From Dehalococcoidia bacterium (GTDB lineage: Bacteria; Chloroflexota; Dehalococcoidia; Tepidiformales; Tepidiformaceae): a stretch of DNA of 64,000 nt. Position 1 is the stretch's first letter. Every line of letters begins with the position of its first letter. The translations under genes were made by a program, and so were the position numbers. A model generated the notes under the pieces. It was not told the origin of the DNA and ran no database searches. It saw only the letters and a program-made list of their open reading frames with translations. Location of the stretch: assembly GCA_003104995.1 (NCBI GenBank), contig PQAO01000024.1, positions 1 through 64,000 on the forward strand, read 5' to 3'. Positions 25,312 to 32,885 of the stretch are shown here, piece after piece.

Positions 25312-27570
25312 ATGACCAGTTTGCCTGAAAGCCGCCCGCCCGGCGGCCAGCCTTCCGGGAAGGGGACCCGCCTCCGCGCCAGCTTCGGCGGTCTCGTGGT
25401 CCCCGTCGCCATCATCGGCGCCATCGCGGCGTTCGAAACGGCCCGGACCACGGACGCCTCACGCGAGGTGTTCTTCAACATCAGCACCCCGTGGCTGATG
25501 TACTTCGTCTTCGTCCTTTCGACAGCCGTGATCGTGGGTGCGTTCGTGCAGCGGGCGCGGATCTGGCGCCTCGGCAAGCCGCGCCCGGTGCTGAATAACT
25601 TCGGCGCCCGGCTGACAAACCTGCTGACGGCCGGGGCCGGCACCAGCCGGGTGAAGAACGACCGCTACGCCGGCGTGATGCACGGGCTCATCTACACGAG
25701 CTTCATCGGGCTTTTCATCGTCACGCTCCTGCTCGCACTCGACGACTACCTGCCGCTGATTTTCGGGTCGGACGCGGAGCACGCGTTCCTCAAGGGCGGC
25801 GTGTACCTGGCCTACAGCCTCGCGGGCGACATCCTCGGCGTGATGGGCCTGGTTGGCATCGGCATGGCCGTCTACCGGCGGTACATCTCGCCCCCGGACA
25901 AGCTCACCTGGGACAAGCGCCCGAGTGAAGACGCCATCATCGTCGGGCTCCTCGGGGTGGTGCTGTTCACCGGCATCCTGGTCGAGGGCCTGCGTATCGG
26001 GGGCGACGAGATCCCGGCGGGTAACGAAAGCTGGTCGAAGTGGTCTCCGGCCGGCTGGCTGGTCGCGAAGATCTTCGGCGGGGTGAGCGAAAGCGCGCTG
26101 CTCGACTTCCATGTGGGCTTCTGGTGGTTCCATGTGGTGGGCGCGTTCGTGCTGCTGGCGCTGATGGGCGTGACGAAGTTCCGGCACATCCTGCTGGCGC
26201 CGCTGAACGCGTTCTTCAAGCGCCCGGCGACGCCGCTCTACCTGGCGCCAATGGGCGACATCGAAGCGCTGATCGAGGAAGGCGCCGGGCTCGGCGCTGG
26301 CCGGCTCCAGGACTTCACCTGGAAGGAGCTGTTCGACGCGGACACGTGCGTGCGCTGCGGGCGCTGCACCGAGGTGTGCCCTGCCTACACGGCGGGGCAG
26401 CCGCTTTCGCCGATGGCCCTTATCCAGGACCTGAAGACCTACATGAACCACGCCGGTCCGCTCCTCATCGGGGGGAAGGACCCGGAGACCGAACTTGCGG
26501 AGCCGCTGGTGGGCGGGTACGTCAAGGACGAGACGCTCTGGGCGTGCCGCACCTGCGGCGCCTGCATGCAGGAGTGCCCGGTGCTCATCGAGCATGTGCC
26601 CAGCATCGTCGACATGCGGCGCTACCTGGTGATGGAACAGGCGCGGGTGCCGGCGACGGCGCAGGCGGCGCTCCAGAACATCGAGCAGCGCGGCCACCCG
26701 TGGCGCGGCACCCAGCTCACCCGCGAGACGTGGATCGAGCAGCTCCAGGCCGAGGGGATCGAAGTGCCAATGTTCGACGGCACCCAGGACTACCTCTACT
26801 GGGTGGGCTGCTCGGGCGCGCTGGTCGAGCGCAACGTGCCGATCACCCAGTCGGTGGTGAGGCTGCTGATCCAGGCAGGCACGAGCTTCGGCGTGCTCGG
26901 CCAGTCGGAGACGTGCAACGGCGACCCCGCGCGGCGGCTGGGGAACGAGTTCCTCTACGCGACGATGGCCCAGACGAACGCGGAGACCTTCAACGAGCTG
27001 GGCGTCCGGCGGGTGATCACGGCCTGCCCGCACTGCTTCAACACGTTCAAGAACGAGTACCCGGACTTCGGCGGGCGCTACGAAGTGACCCACCACGCGG
27101 ACTTCTTGCAGTTGCTGGTGGCAAAGGGCGCGCTCAAGCCGAAGGAGATGAACGGGCAGACCGTGACATTCCACGACAGCTGCTACATCGGGCGGGGGAA
27201 TGGCATCTACGATTCACCGCGCGAAGTGCTGGAATCCATCCCGGGCATGAAGCTGGTGGAGATGCCCCGGAACCGCGAGCGCGGGATGTGCTGCGGCGCT
27301 GGCGGCGGGAACATGTGGCAGGAAGAGGCGGGCACCCGCGTCAACCACCTGCGCGCGGCCGAAGCGGCGAACACCGGTGCGAGCATCGTGGCGACCGCCT
27401 GCCCGTTCTGCATCCAGATGTTCGACGACGGCATCCCGGCTATCCAACCGGACGAGGAGAAGCGGACGATCAAGGCGTACGACATCGCCGAGCTCCTCGA
27501 AGTCAGCGTGAAGCCGGCGGCGATGGCGGTCCAGGACGGGGCCGTCGAGGTGCCGCCCGGAGTGGCGTAA
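25312..27570 (+). CDS. Membrane Fe-S oxidoreductase, EMO/EtfD-like (cytochrome b + two 4Fe-4S + CCG domains)
   Basis: A 752-residue fusion. Residues ~20-310 contain about six membrane helices with a NarI-like cytochrome b character. Two 4Fe-4S motifs follow: CVRCGRCTEVCP from Cys346 and CRTCGACMQECP from Cys412. The C-terminal half has two Cys-rich CCG domains (GCSGALVERN ... CNGDPARR, CPHCFN, and MCCGAGGGNMW), as in heterodisulfide reductase subunit D. From family knowledge this architecture matches ETF:(methyl)menaquinone oxidoreductase (EMO, mycobacterial EtfD), which passes electrons from acyl-CoA dehydrogenases via ETF to the quinone pool. No etfAB lies in the window. The ATG at 25312 is chosen; a GTG 11 codons upstream is possible. 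Confidence 0.85.
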   Translation: MTSLPESRPPGGQPSGKGTRLRASFGGLVVPVAIIGAIAAFETARTTDASREVFFNISTPWLMYFVFVLSTAVIVGAFVQRARIWRLGKPRPVLNNFGARLTNLLTAGAGTSRVKNDRYAGVMHGLIYTSFIGLFIVTLLLALDDYLPLIFGSDAEHAFLKGGVYLAYSLAGDILGVMGLVGIGMAVYRRYISPPDKLTWDKRPSEDAIIVGLLGVVLFTGILVEGLRIGGDEIPAGNESWSKWSPAGWLVAKIFGGVSESALLDFHVGFWWFHVVGAFVLLALMGVTKFRHILLAPLNAFFKRPATPLYLAPMGDIEALIEEGAGLGAGRLQDFTWKELFDADTCVRCGRCTEVCPAYTAGQPLSPMALIQDLKTYMNHAGPLLIGGKDPETELAEPLVGGYVKDETLWACRTCGACMQECPVLIEHVPSIVDMRRYLVMEQARVPATAQAALQNIEQRGHPWRGTQLTRETWIEQLQAEGIEVPMFDGTQDYLYWVGCSGALVERNVPITQSVVRLLIQAGTSFGVLGQSETCNGDPARRLGNEFLYATMAQTNAETFNELGVRRVITACPHCFNTFKNEYPDFGGRYEVTHHADFLQLLVAKGALKPKEMNGQTVTFHDSCYIGRGNGIYDSPREVLESIPGMKLVEMPRNRERGMCCGAGGGNMWQEEAGTRVNHLRAAEAANTGASIVATACPFCIQMFDDGIPAIQPDEEKRTIKAYDIAELLEVSVKPAAMAVQDGAVEVPPGVA

Positions 27571-27590
27571 GCGCGTAGCGGAAGCACTCG

Positions 27591-27622
27591 AAGGCCCGTG
27601 GCAATTGCCACGGGCCTTTGGT
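27591..27622. terminator. Bidirectional terminator
   Basis: A perfect palindrome, AAGGCCCGTGGCA / TGCCACGGGCCTT, at 27591-27618 with TTTGGTTT after it on the plus strand and AGTGC before it. It sits between the convergent EMO-like and DinB genes. Confidence 0.85.
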
Positions 27623-27652
27623 TTCCTGGCGCCCGGCGGCGGGCGGCGCGGG

Positions 27653-28144
27653 CTACCCGTGCCGGGCGCGGCGGGCGATGACTTCCGCGAGCGTCTCGCC
27701 GAGGGCGGCCTCGAGGCCGGCGACGTGCTCAGCATCGTGGGCGGCCCACTGCGCGACGAACTGTTGGACCGTGAACTCGGGCCCGGCTTCGGTGCGGCCG
27801 CGGAGGGCCCAATCGGCGGGCCGCAGACCCCTCAGGATGCCGAGGCTCGCCTGGCGCTGGAGGGCGAAGTCGGCGAGCAGCCATTCCTTGCGGTCGCGGG
27901 CGCGGTTGCGGCCGGGCTCCCACTGCGCGCCATCGATGAAGCGCAGGGCCGGGGTGTCCTCCGCGAGCATCCGTTCGAGGGCGACGCGCATGCAGAGGTA
28001 CTCCTCGTCGCGGAAGTGGGCGAGGATGGTCCGCGCGCTCCAGCCGCCCGTGAATGCCATGTCGAGGCGCTCTTCGGGGGCCTCGGCGACCAGGTGGGCG
28101 AGGGTGCGTGGGGTTGCCGCCAAGCGTGCGATCAGATCGTCCAT
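27653..28144 (-). CDS. DinB-family protein
   Basis: A 163-residue four-helix DinB-like protein. The metal-binding-type His residues are visible in WSARTILAHFRDEEYLCM and in FVAQWAAHDAEHVAGLEA. DinB-like proteins include bacillithiol- and mycothiol-dependent transferases and other metal enzymes; no specific reaction can be assigned. The ATG at 28144 (MDDLIARL) is preferred over upstream codons because TACAGT ends six bases before it, and the family homology starts there. Confidence 0.8.
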   Translation of the reverse strand: MDDLIARLAATPRTLAHLVAEAPEERLDMAFTGGWSARTILAHFRDEEYLCMRVALERMLAEDTPALRFIDGAQWEPGRNRARDRKEWLLADFALQRQASLGILRGLRPADWALRGRTEAGPEFTVQQFVAQWAAHDAEHVAGLEAALGETLAEVIARRARHG

Positions 28145-28150
28145 GGAAAC

Positions 28151-28156
28151 ACTGTA
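28151..28156 (-). promoter_or_regulatory. -10 box of a probable leaderless promoter (DinB gene)
   Basis: On the minus strand TACAGT ends six bases before the ATG at 28144. It is divergent from the TATACT box at 28198. Confidence 0.5.
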
Positions 28157-28197
28157 GCGGGCCGGGGCGGGCCGAGTCCTCAAGCCACCGGCCAGCC

Positions 28198-28203
28198 TAT
28201 ACT
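28198..28203 (+). promoter_or_regulatory. -10 box of a probable leaderless promoter (hydrolase gene)
   Basis: TATACT, close to the consensus, ends five bases before the ATG of the alpha/beta hydrolase gene. There is no ribosome-binding site. Confidence 0.55.
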
Positions 28204-28208
28204 TGGGC

Positions 28209-29060
28209 ATGCGCGAACCAATCCCCTCACGCGTCCGGGTGGACGGCCTGGAACTTCAGCTTTTCGAGTGGCCCGGAAACGGGCCCACGGTGTTTTTCGC
28301 CCATGCCACCGGCTTTCATGCACGCTGCTGGGACCGGGTGATCGAGCGGCTGCCCGGTGTCCACGCCTACGCGCTCGACATGCGGGGCCACGGGCGGAGC
28401 GACAAGCCGGCTCCACCGTATCCCTGGGCGAACTTCGGCCGGGATGTGGCGGCGGTCGCCCGGCAGATCGGACTCGACGGCGCGCTCGCAGTTGGCCATT
28501 CGAAGGGCGGGCACGCGGTGACCCTCGCGGCGTCGCTCGAACCGGGCATCTTCGCGAAGCTGCTGTTGATCGACCCGGTGATTGGACCGCGCACGGCGCA
28601 GCCCCGGGCATCGGCTGACGGCGACCACTTCGCGGCCCGGCGGCGCAACGAGTGGTCTTCGCCCCAGGAGATGTTCGAGCGCTTCAAGGACCGGCCACCG
28701 TTCAGCGGCTGGGACCCGGAGGTGCTGCGCGACTACTGCGATTACGGGCTGCTGCCAAACCCGGCAGGTGAGGGTTACGTGCTCGCCTGCCCGCCGGAGA
28801 TCGAGGCGGCGACCTATGCCGGGGCGATGACGACCGACATCTACCCGGCGATTGAATCGCTGACGATCCCGGTGCGCATCCTGCGGGCGCGGCAGCGGAC
28901 CGAGGGCGGCCCGATGGATATGAGCAGTTCGCCGACAGCGCCCGGCCTGGCGAGCCACTTCCAGCACGCCGAAGACGTATTCCTGCCCCAGTACAGCCAC
29001 TTCATCCCGATGGAAGACCCGGCGTTCGTGGCGCTGCAGGTGCTCGAGATGCTGGGTTGA
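28209..29060 (+). CDS. Alpha/beta hydrolase
   Basis: A 283-residue alpha/beta-hydrolase fold protein. The oxyanion-hole strand is FFAHATGFHARCW, the nucleophile elbow is VGHSKGGHA (Ser in G-H-S-x-G), and the C-terminal catalytic His is likely in YSHFIPMEDP. The natural ester or other substrate is unknown. The ATG at 28209 is supported by the TATACT box five bases upstream. The next gene, a transporter, begins at or just after its stop, so the two are probably co-expressed. Confidence 0.87.
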   Translation: MREPIPSRVRVDGLELQLFEWPGNGPTVFFAHATGFHARCWDRVIERLPGVHAYALDMRGHGRSDKPAPPYPWANFGRDVAAVARQIGLDGALAVGHSKGGHAVTLAASLEPGIFAKLLLIDPVIGPRTAQPRASADGDHFAARRRNEWSSPQEMFERFKDRPPFSGWDPEVLRDYCDYGLLPNPAGEGYVLACPPEIEAATYAGAMTTDIYPAIESLTIPVRILRARQRTEGGPMDMSSSPTAPGLASHFQHAEDVFLPQYSHFIPMEDPAFVALQVLEMLG

Positions 29061-29065
29061 GCACG

Positions 29066-30304
29066 ATGGCGGCGCGGCTGCCCGCGCTCCGCCACCGGGA
29101 TTTCCGGGCCCTCTGGATCGGGAGTGCGTGTTCGAGCATCTCGCTCTGGACGCTGCTGCTTGGCAACGCCTGGATCGTCTACAAGCTGAGTGACTCGTCG
29201 CTATGGGTGGGTGTATCGACGTTCGCATCGATGTCGCCCTACCTGGTGGCGCCGCTCGGCGGGATGGTCGCCGACAGGGCAGAGCGGCGGATCCTGGTGC
29301 GGGTGACGCGGCTGGCAACCTTCGGTGTCACGATCACCCTCACCCTGCTTGCGCTGGCGAACGTCATCGAGGTGTGGATGGTGGTCTCGCTGGCTTTCGT
29401 GCAGGGCATCATCCGCTCGGTGGAGATCCCCTCGGACCAGGCGCTGCTGGCGAACGTGGTGCCCATTTCGGACCTGGGTAACGCGGTGGCGTTGACGAGC
29501 ACGACGCAGCACGGTTCGCGGGCGGCGGGGCCACTGCTGGCGGGGCCGCTGCTGGCCACGATCGGGGTCGAGGGCGCGTACGGCATCTCGGCCCTGTTTG
29601 CGCTGCTGGCGTTTGCCTCGGTGCGGCGGGTGAGCGTGTCGTCGCGGGGCGGAGTGACGCGCCTCCGGGACGTGGGCGAGAACATGCGCGAGGGCATGGT
29701 CTACATCGGGAGGACGCCCGAGGTGGCGGCCATCTTCATCCTGGTGTTCGCGCACTGCTCGTTGACGATGTCGTTCGACGCGATGTTGCCGGGGTTCGCG
29801 GAGACGCGGCTCCACAGCCCCTCCGGCGGGTTCACGATCATGACCTTCGGCGTGGGTGTTGGGGCACTGGTGGGGACCTTCGTGCTGGCGATGACCACCG
29901 GCGCCCGCCGGGGCCCGTTGTTGCTGGGGACCGCGCTCGCGAGTGGGATTTCGCCGATGCTGATGGCCGGCAGCCACCATGTGCCGCACGCGGCGGTGGG
30001 CGCGATCCTGATGGGATCATCGCAGGCGATGTTCATGGCGCTGAGCGCGGTGCTGTTGCAGGAGGTTGTGCCCGACCACATTCGCGGGCGGGTGATGAGC
30101 CTCTACCTGATGTCGGCTGGCGGCGTGATGGCGTTCATGAACCTGGGGTTCGGGGCGATGGCCGACCGGACGGGCGCGCCGATCCTGTTCTTCCTGCCGG
30201 GAGCGGCATTCGTGGTGATTACGCTGGCCAGCATTGCGACGGGGCCCTACCTGCGCCGCATTTACCGGACGGGGACGGCAGTGGCCGTGGCGCCGGCGGC
30301 CTGA
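29066..30304 (+). CDS. Major facilitator superfamily transporter (MFS_3 / enterobactin-exporter-like)
   Basis: A 412-residue membrane protein with about 12 membrane segments. Its N-terminus (ALRHRDFRALWIGSACSSISLW) and LGGMVADRAERRILVRVTR loop between helices 2 and 3 are typical of the MFS_3 (EntS-like) exporters, in which the G-x-x-x-D-R-x-x-R-R motif gates transport. It would export a small molecule by proton antiport; the substrate is unknown. The ATG at 29066 is chosen; a TTG overlapping the hydrolase stop, three codons earlier, is an alternative. A repeat array follows directly. Confidence 0.87.
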   Translation: MAARLPALRHRDFRALWIGSACSSISLWTLLLGNAWIVYKLSDSSLWVGVSTFASMSPYLVAPLGGMVADRAERRILVRVTRLATFGVTITLTLLALANVIEVWMVVSLAFVQGIIRSVEIPSDQALLANVVPISDLGNAVALTSTTQHGSRAAGPLLAGPLLATIGVEGAYGISALFALLAFASVRRVSVSSRGGVTRLRDVGENMREGMVYIGRTPEVAAIFILVFAHCSLTMSFDAMLPGFAETRLHSPSGGFTIMTFGVGVGALVGTFVLAMTTGARRGPLLLGTALASGISPMLMAGSHHVPHAAVGAILMGSSQAMFMALSAVLLQEVVPDHIRGRVMSLYLMSAGGVMAFMNLGFGAMADRTGAPILFFLPGAAFVVITLASIATGPYLRRIYRTGTAVAVAPAA

Positions 30305-30386
30305 GGGCGGCGGCGAACCGGGAATTGCGAGGTGGGGGATGGCAGGGTGCGTGGCCGGTCGTTCCGGGTACGCGGCGCGTCGTGCC

Positions 30387-30736
30387 GAACGGTTGGCGAC
30401 CGTGGTAGGGGCAGCGTCCCAGCGGGTCATGACCGACCCGCCTCGGTATTCGGAGGGTGGTGGGCGCGTTTAGCCGGGCGGTTGGATGGCGACGGTGGGG
30501 GCGTGCTGCGTTTCCCCTTGCTGGCGCGCGGGGCTCGCCGGTTGGGGTGTGCGGTGCGGGACGGCGTTCGGGGAGGAGACACTGCAGCGGGTCATGACCG
30601 ACGCGCCTCGGATTCGGTGGGTGGTGGGCGCGTTTAGCCGGGCGGTTGGATGGCGACGGTGGGGCGTGCTGCGTTTCCCCTTGCTGGCGCGCGGGGCTCG
30701 CCGGCCCGGGTTTTCGGGGGGCGGTGGTGGGCGCGT
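30387..30736. repeat. Repeat array with two palindrome copies
   Basis: Two hairpins of the dispersed family, at 30422 (GCGGGTCA-tgac-CGACCCGC) and 30587 (GCGGGTCA-tgac-CGACGCGC), both followed by CTCGG. A longer unit repeats with a 160-bp step: GCGTTTAGCCGGGCGGTTGG followed by CCCCTTGCTGGCGCGCGGGG and GCTCGCCGG, near 30470 and 30630. A third GTGGGCGCGTTTAG copy ends in the stop codon of the diguanylate cyclase gene. The CCCCTTGCTGG block is the same as in the array at 5.9-6.8 kb. No gene is seen in this stretch. Confidence 0.88.
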
Positions 30737-32713
30737 TTAGGCGGCCATGCCCGAAATCACCAGCTGGTGGCGGCCACCGGCCTTGGCAGAGTAGAGGGCA
30801 CGGTCCGCGAGGTCGTAGGCGCGGGCCACGGTGGCGGCCGGGGAATCGGACTGGCGGCGGCAGGGGGCGAGGCCGGCGCTGACCGTGACGGGAAGGGATA
30901 CGCCCCCGGGCAAGGTCACCGGTTCGGCAGCGACACGTTCGACCGCACGAAGGGCAGCGGATTCGGCCTCTGCCATCGATCCGCTGAACAGGACCGCGAA
31001 CTCCTCGCCACCCAGGCGCCCGACCGTCCCGGCATAGCCGACGGCTTCGGCGATCCGCTCGGCGACGGCCCGCAGGACGATGTCGCCACCGGGATGGCCG
31101 CAGGTGTCGTTGATGGTCTTGAACGAATCGATATCGAAGATGGCAATCGCCGAGGGGCGGTGCGATTCGGCAAGTTCGAACCAGGCGCGGCGGGAGAGGA
31201 CCCCGGTGAGCGCATCGTGGCTGGCGAGGTATTCCGCCCTCTGGCGCGAGGTTTCGGCGGCGCGGGCAAGTCCCTCGGCCTGTTCCTTCGCCGCCCGGAG
31301 AGCATGGTTGAGCGTCCGGAGCTCGCGTTCGGCCTGCACTCGCTCGGTGACATCCATGGTGACCGTGATGACGCCGACCGGGAGGCCAGAGTCATCGCGG
31401 AGCGGTGCGAACTGGGATTCGTACTCGCGCCCGGAGATGCTCAAACGTGCGGAGAACGATTCTCCCGCGAGGCAACGGGCGAGGTGGCCGCGGGTGGCCT
31501 GAGCAATCGCGGGAGGCACGACATCGAAGATGCTCCTGCCGGCAAGAAAGCTCCCCGGCTTCACGGCACGGGGAAGGCTGGCGCCCTCCGAGAGCGTGAT
31601 GGTGCCGTCGGGCTGGATCACGGTGATGAGGGCGGGCGAGTTGGCGAACACGGCCCGCAACTGGGCCTCGGCCTCGCGCAGTTCGCGGTTCAGGCGGAAA
31701 GCGGTGACGGTGTTGCTGGCCTGGGAGACGAGCGCGCTGAGGAATCCGGTCTCCTGTTCTTCGAAGGAGCGGGTTTCGGAGGCGCAGAAGGTGACGCTGC
31801 CGAGAAGCTGGTCGCGGAAGAACATCGGGAAGCAGGCCATCGAGAGGATGTGGGCCTGCTCGTAGTAGCCGCGGAGGCCGTCGTCGACGAGCATCTGCTC
31901 GTTGGGGTCGAATACGTCGGGCACCAGGTAAGGCATACGGGTCCAGGCCAGGTGGCGGGCGACGCGGAGGTCGCGTTCGAGGGCGGTCGGTCCCACGTTC
32001 CCCGTCCGGCCCTGTTCGGCGATGGCCGTCTCGGAGTGACGGCCGACGTTCAGGGCGCGGTCGGTAACGTGCTCGATGGCCGGGTCGGTGAGGGCGATGG
32101 CGACCCAGGCGTAGCCAGAAGCCTTGGCGAGCGCGGTGGAGAGGCCGGTCAGCACTTCGTTGACGTTATCGGAGCGGCTGAACGATTCGGCGACGTCGGC
32201 GAGGGCGCTGAGCTGGGAGCGCTGGCGCTCCTGGCGCTCGGCATCGAGCACGTTGCCGACCAGGTAGGCAAGAAGCGGACGGATGGCGGCGACGAGGTCG
32301 ACCTGCTCAGCGGAGAGGCCATTGGGCCAGGGGCCGCGGACGATGAGGACTTCGGAGTTGCTTTCGTTGCCGGGGAGGAGGGTAGCCGCATGGGTGGCGG
32401 GGACGCCCGCTTCGAGCGGCTGCGGATCGAGGACCATCCGGTCGGCGACGGTAAAGAGCCCGCCCGCGCCGCCAGGGTTGGCCGCACCTTCGCGCCAGAC
32501 GAGCCAGTACCCGCGCTGCTTGATTTCGTATGAGCGGGGGTCATCGGTGCTGCCCAGGCGGACAAAGTTCGGATCGCCCGCGCGGATGACGTAGGCGTCC
32601 CCGGCGCCGAGCAGGTCGCGGACCAGGGTACAGGCACTGAGTACCGTCTCTTCGGCCGCCTCCTGGGCAGGAGTGGCGGCAAGGCGCGCCAGGGCAGCTA
32701 TCGCGCTGAGCAT
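30737..32713 (-). CDS. Diguanylate cyclase with GAF and PAS sensor domains
   Basis: A 658-residue signalling protein. An N-terminal GAF-like part (~1-165), a second GAF (~175-340, RNVGPTALERDLRVARHLAWTRMP region), a PAS domain (~350-460), a short coiled linker and a GGDEF domain (~495-650) follow in order. The active-site signature is GGEEF at ~568-572, so it should make cyclic di-GMP. No RxxD inhibitory site is seen just upstream. There are no clear membrane helices, so sensing is probably cytosolic. AAGGGGGG lies before the ATG. The stop codon abuts the repeat array. Confidence 0.9.
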   Translation of the reverse strand: MLSAIAALARLAATPAQEAAEETVLSACTLVRDLLGAGDAYVIRAGDPNFVRLGSTDDPRSYEIKQRGYWLVWREGAANPGGAGGLFTVADRMVLDPQPLEAGVPATHAATLLPGNESNSEVLIVRGPWPNGLSAEQVDLVAAIRPLLAYLVGNVLDAERQERQRSQLSALADVAESFSRSDNVNEVLTGLSTALAKASGYAWVAIALTDPAIEHVTDRALNVGRHSETAIAEQGRTGNVGPTALERDLRVARHLAWTRMPYLVPDVFDPNEQMLVDDGLRGYYEQAHILSMACFPMFFRDQLLGSVTFCASETRSFEEQETGFLSALVSQASNTVTAFRLNRELREAEAQLRAVFANSPALITVIQPDGTITLSEGASLPRAVKPGSFLAGRSIFDVVPPAIAQATRGHLARCLAGESFSARLSISGREYESQFAPLRDDSGLPVGVITVTMDVTERVQAERELRTLNHALRAAKEQAEGLARAAETSRQRAEYLASHDALTGVLSRRAWFELAESHRPSAIAIFDIDSFKTINDTCGHPGGDIVLRAVAERIAEAVGYAGTVGRLGGEEFAVLFSGSMAEAESAALRAVERVAAEPVTLPGGVSLPVTVSAGLAPCRRQSDSPAATVARAYDLADRALYSAKAGGRHQLVISGMAA

Positions 32714-32830
32714 GAGGGGCCCCCCTTAACCTCGCTCGCAGTATGCACGGTAGGTATCGGCAAACCCCCGGGGGTACCTTAGCCCCGGCGAGCGGCAGCT
32801 CTTTGCAGCTACTCAGTTGCGCCGAAATGC

Positions 32831-32857
32831 AAAAGGGGCCGGGAAGATCCCGGCCCC
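32831..32857 (-). terminator. Terminator of the ABC exporter operon
   Basis: A ten-base-pair stem (GGGGCCGGGA / TCCCGGCCCC) with a three-base loop, followed on the minus strand by TTTTGC. It lies 29 bases beyond the stop of the second ABC gene and upstream of the convergent direction's next gene. Confidence 0.88.
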
Positions 32858-32885
32858 TGTGGTGGGCAAGTAGGTGGAGGCTGGT

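Noticed and set aside
30387-30736. CRISPR array
   Set aside because: Repeats are long, imperfect, variable in spacing and contain no unique spacers of regular length; no cas genes occur in the window.
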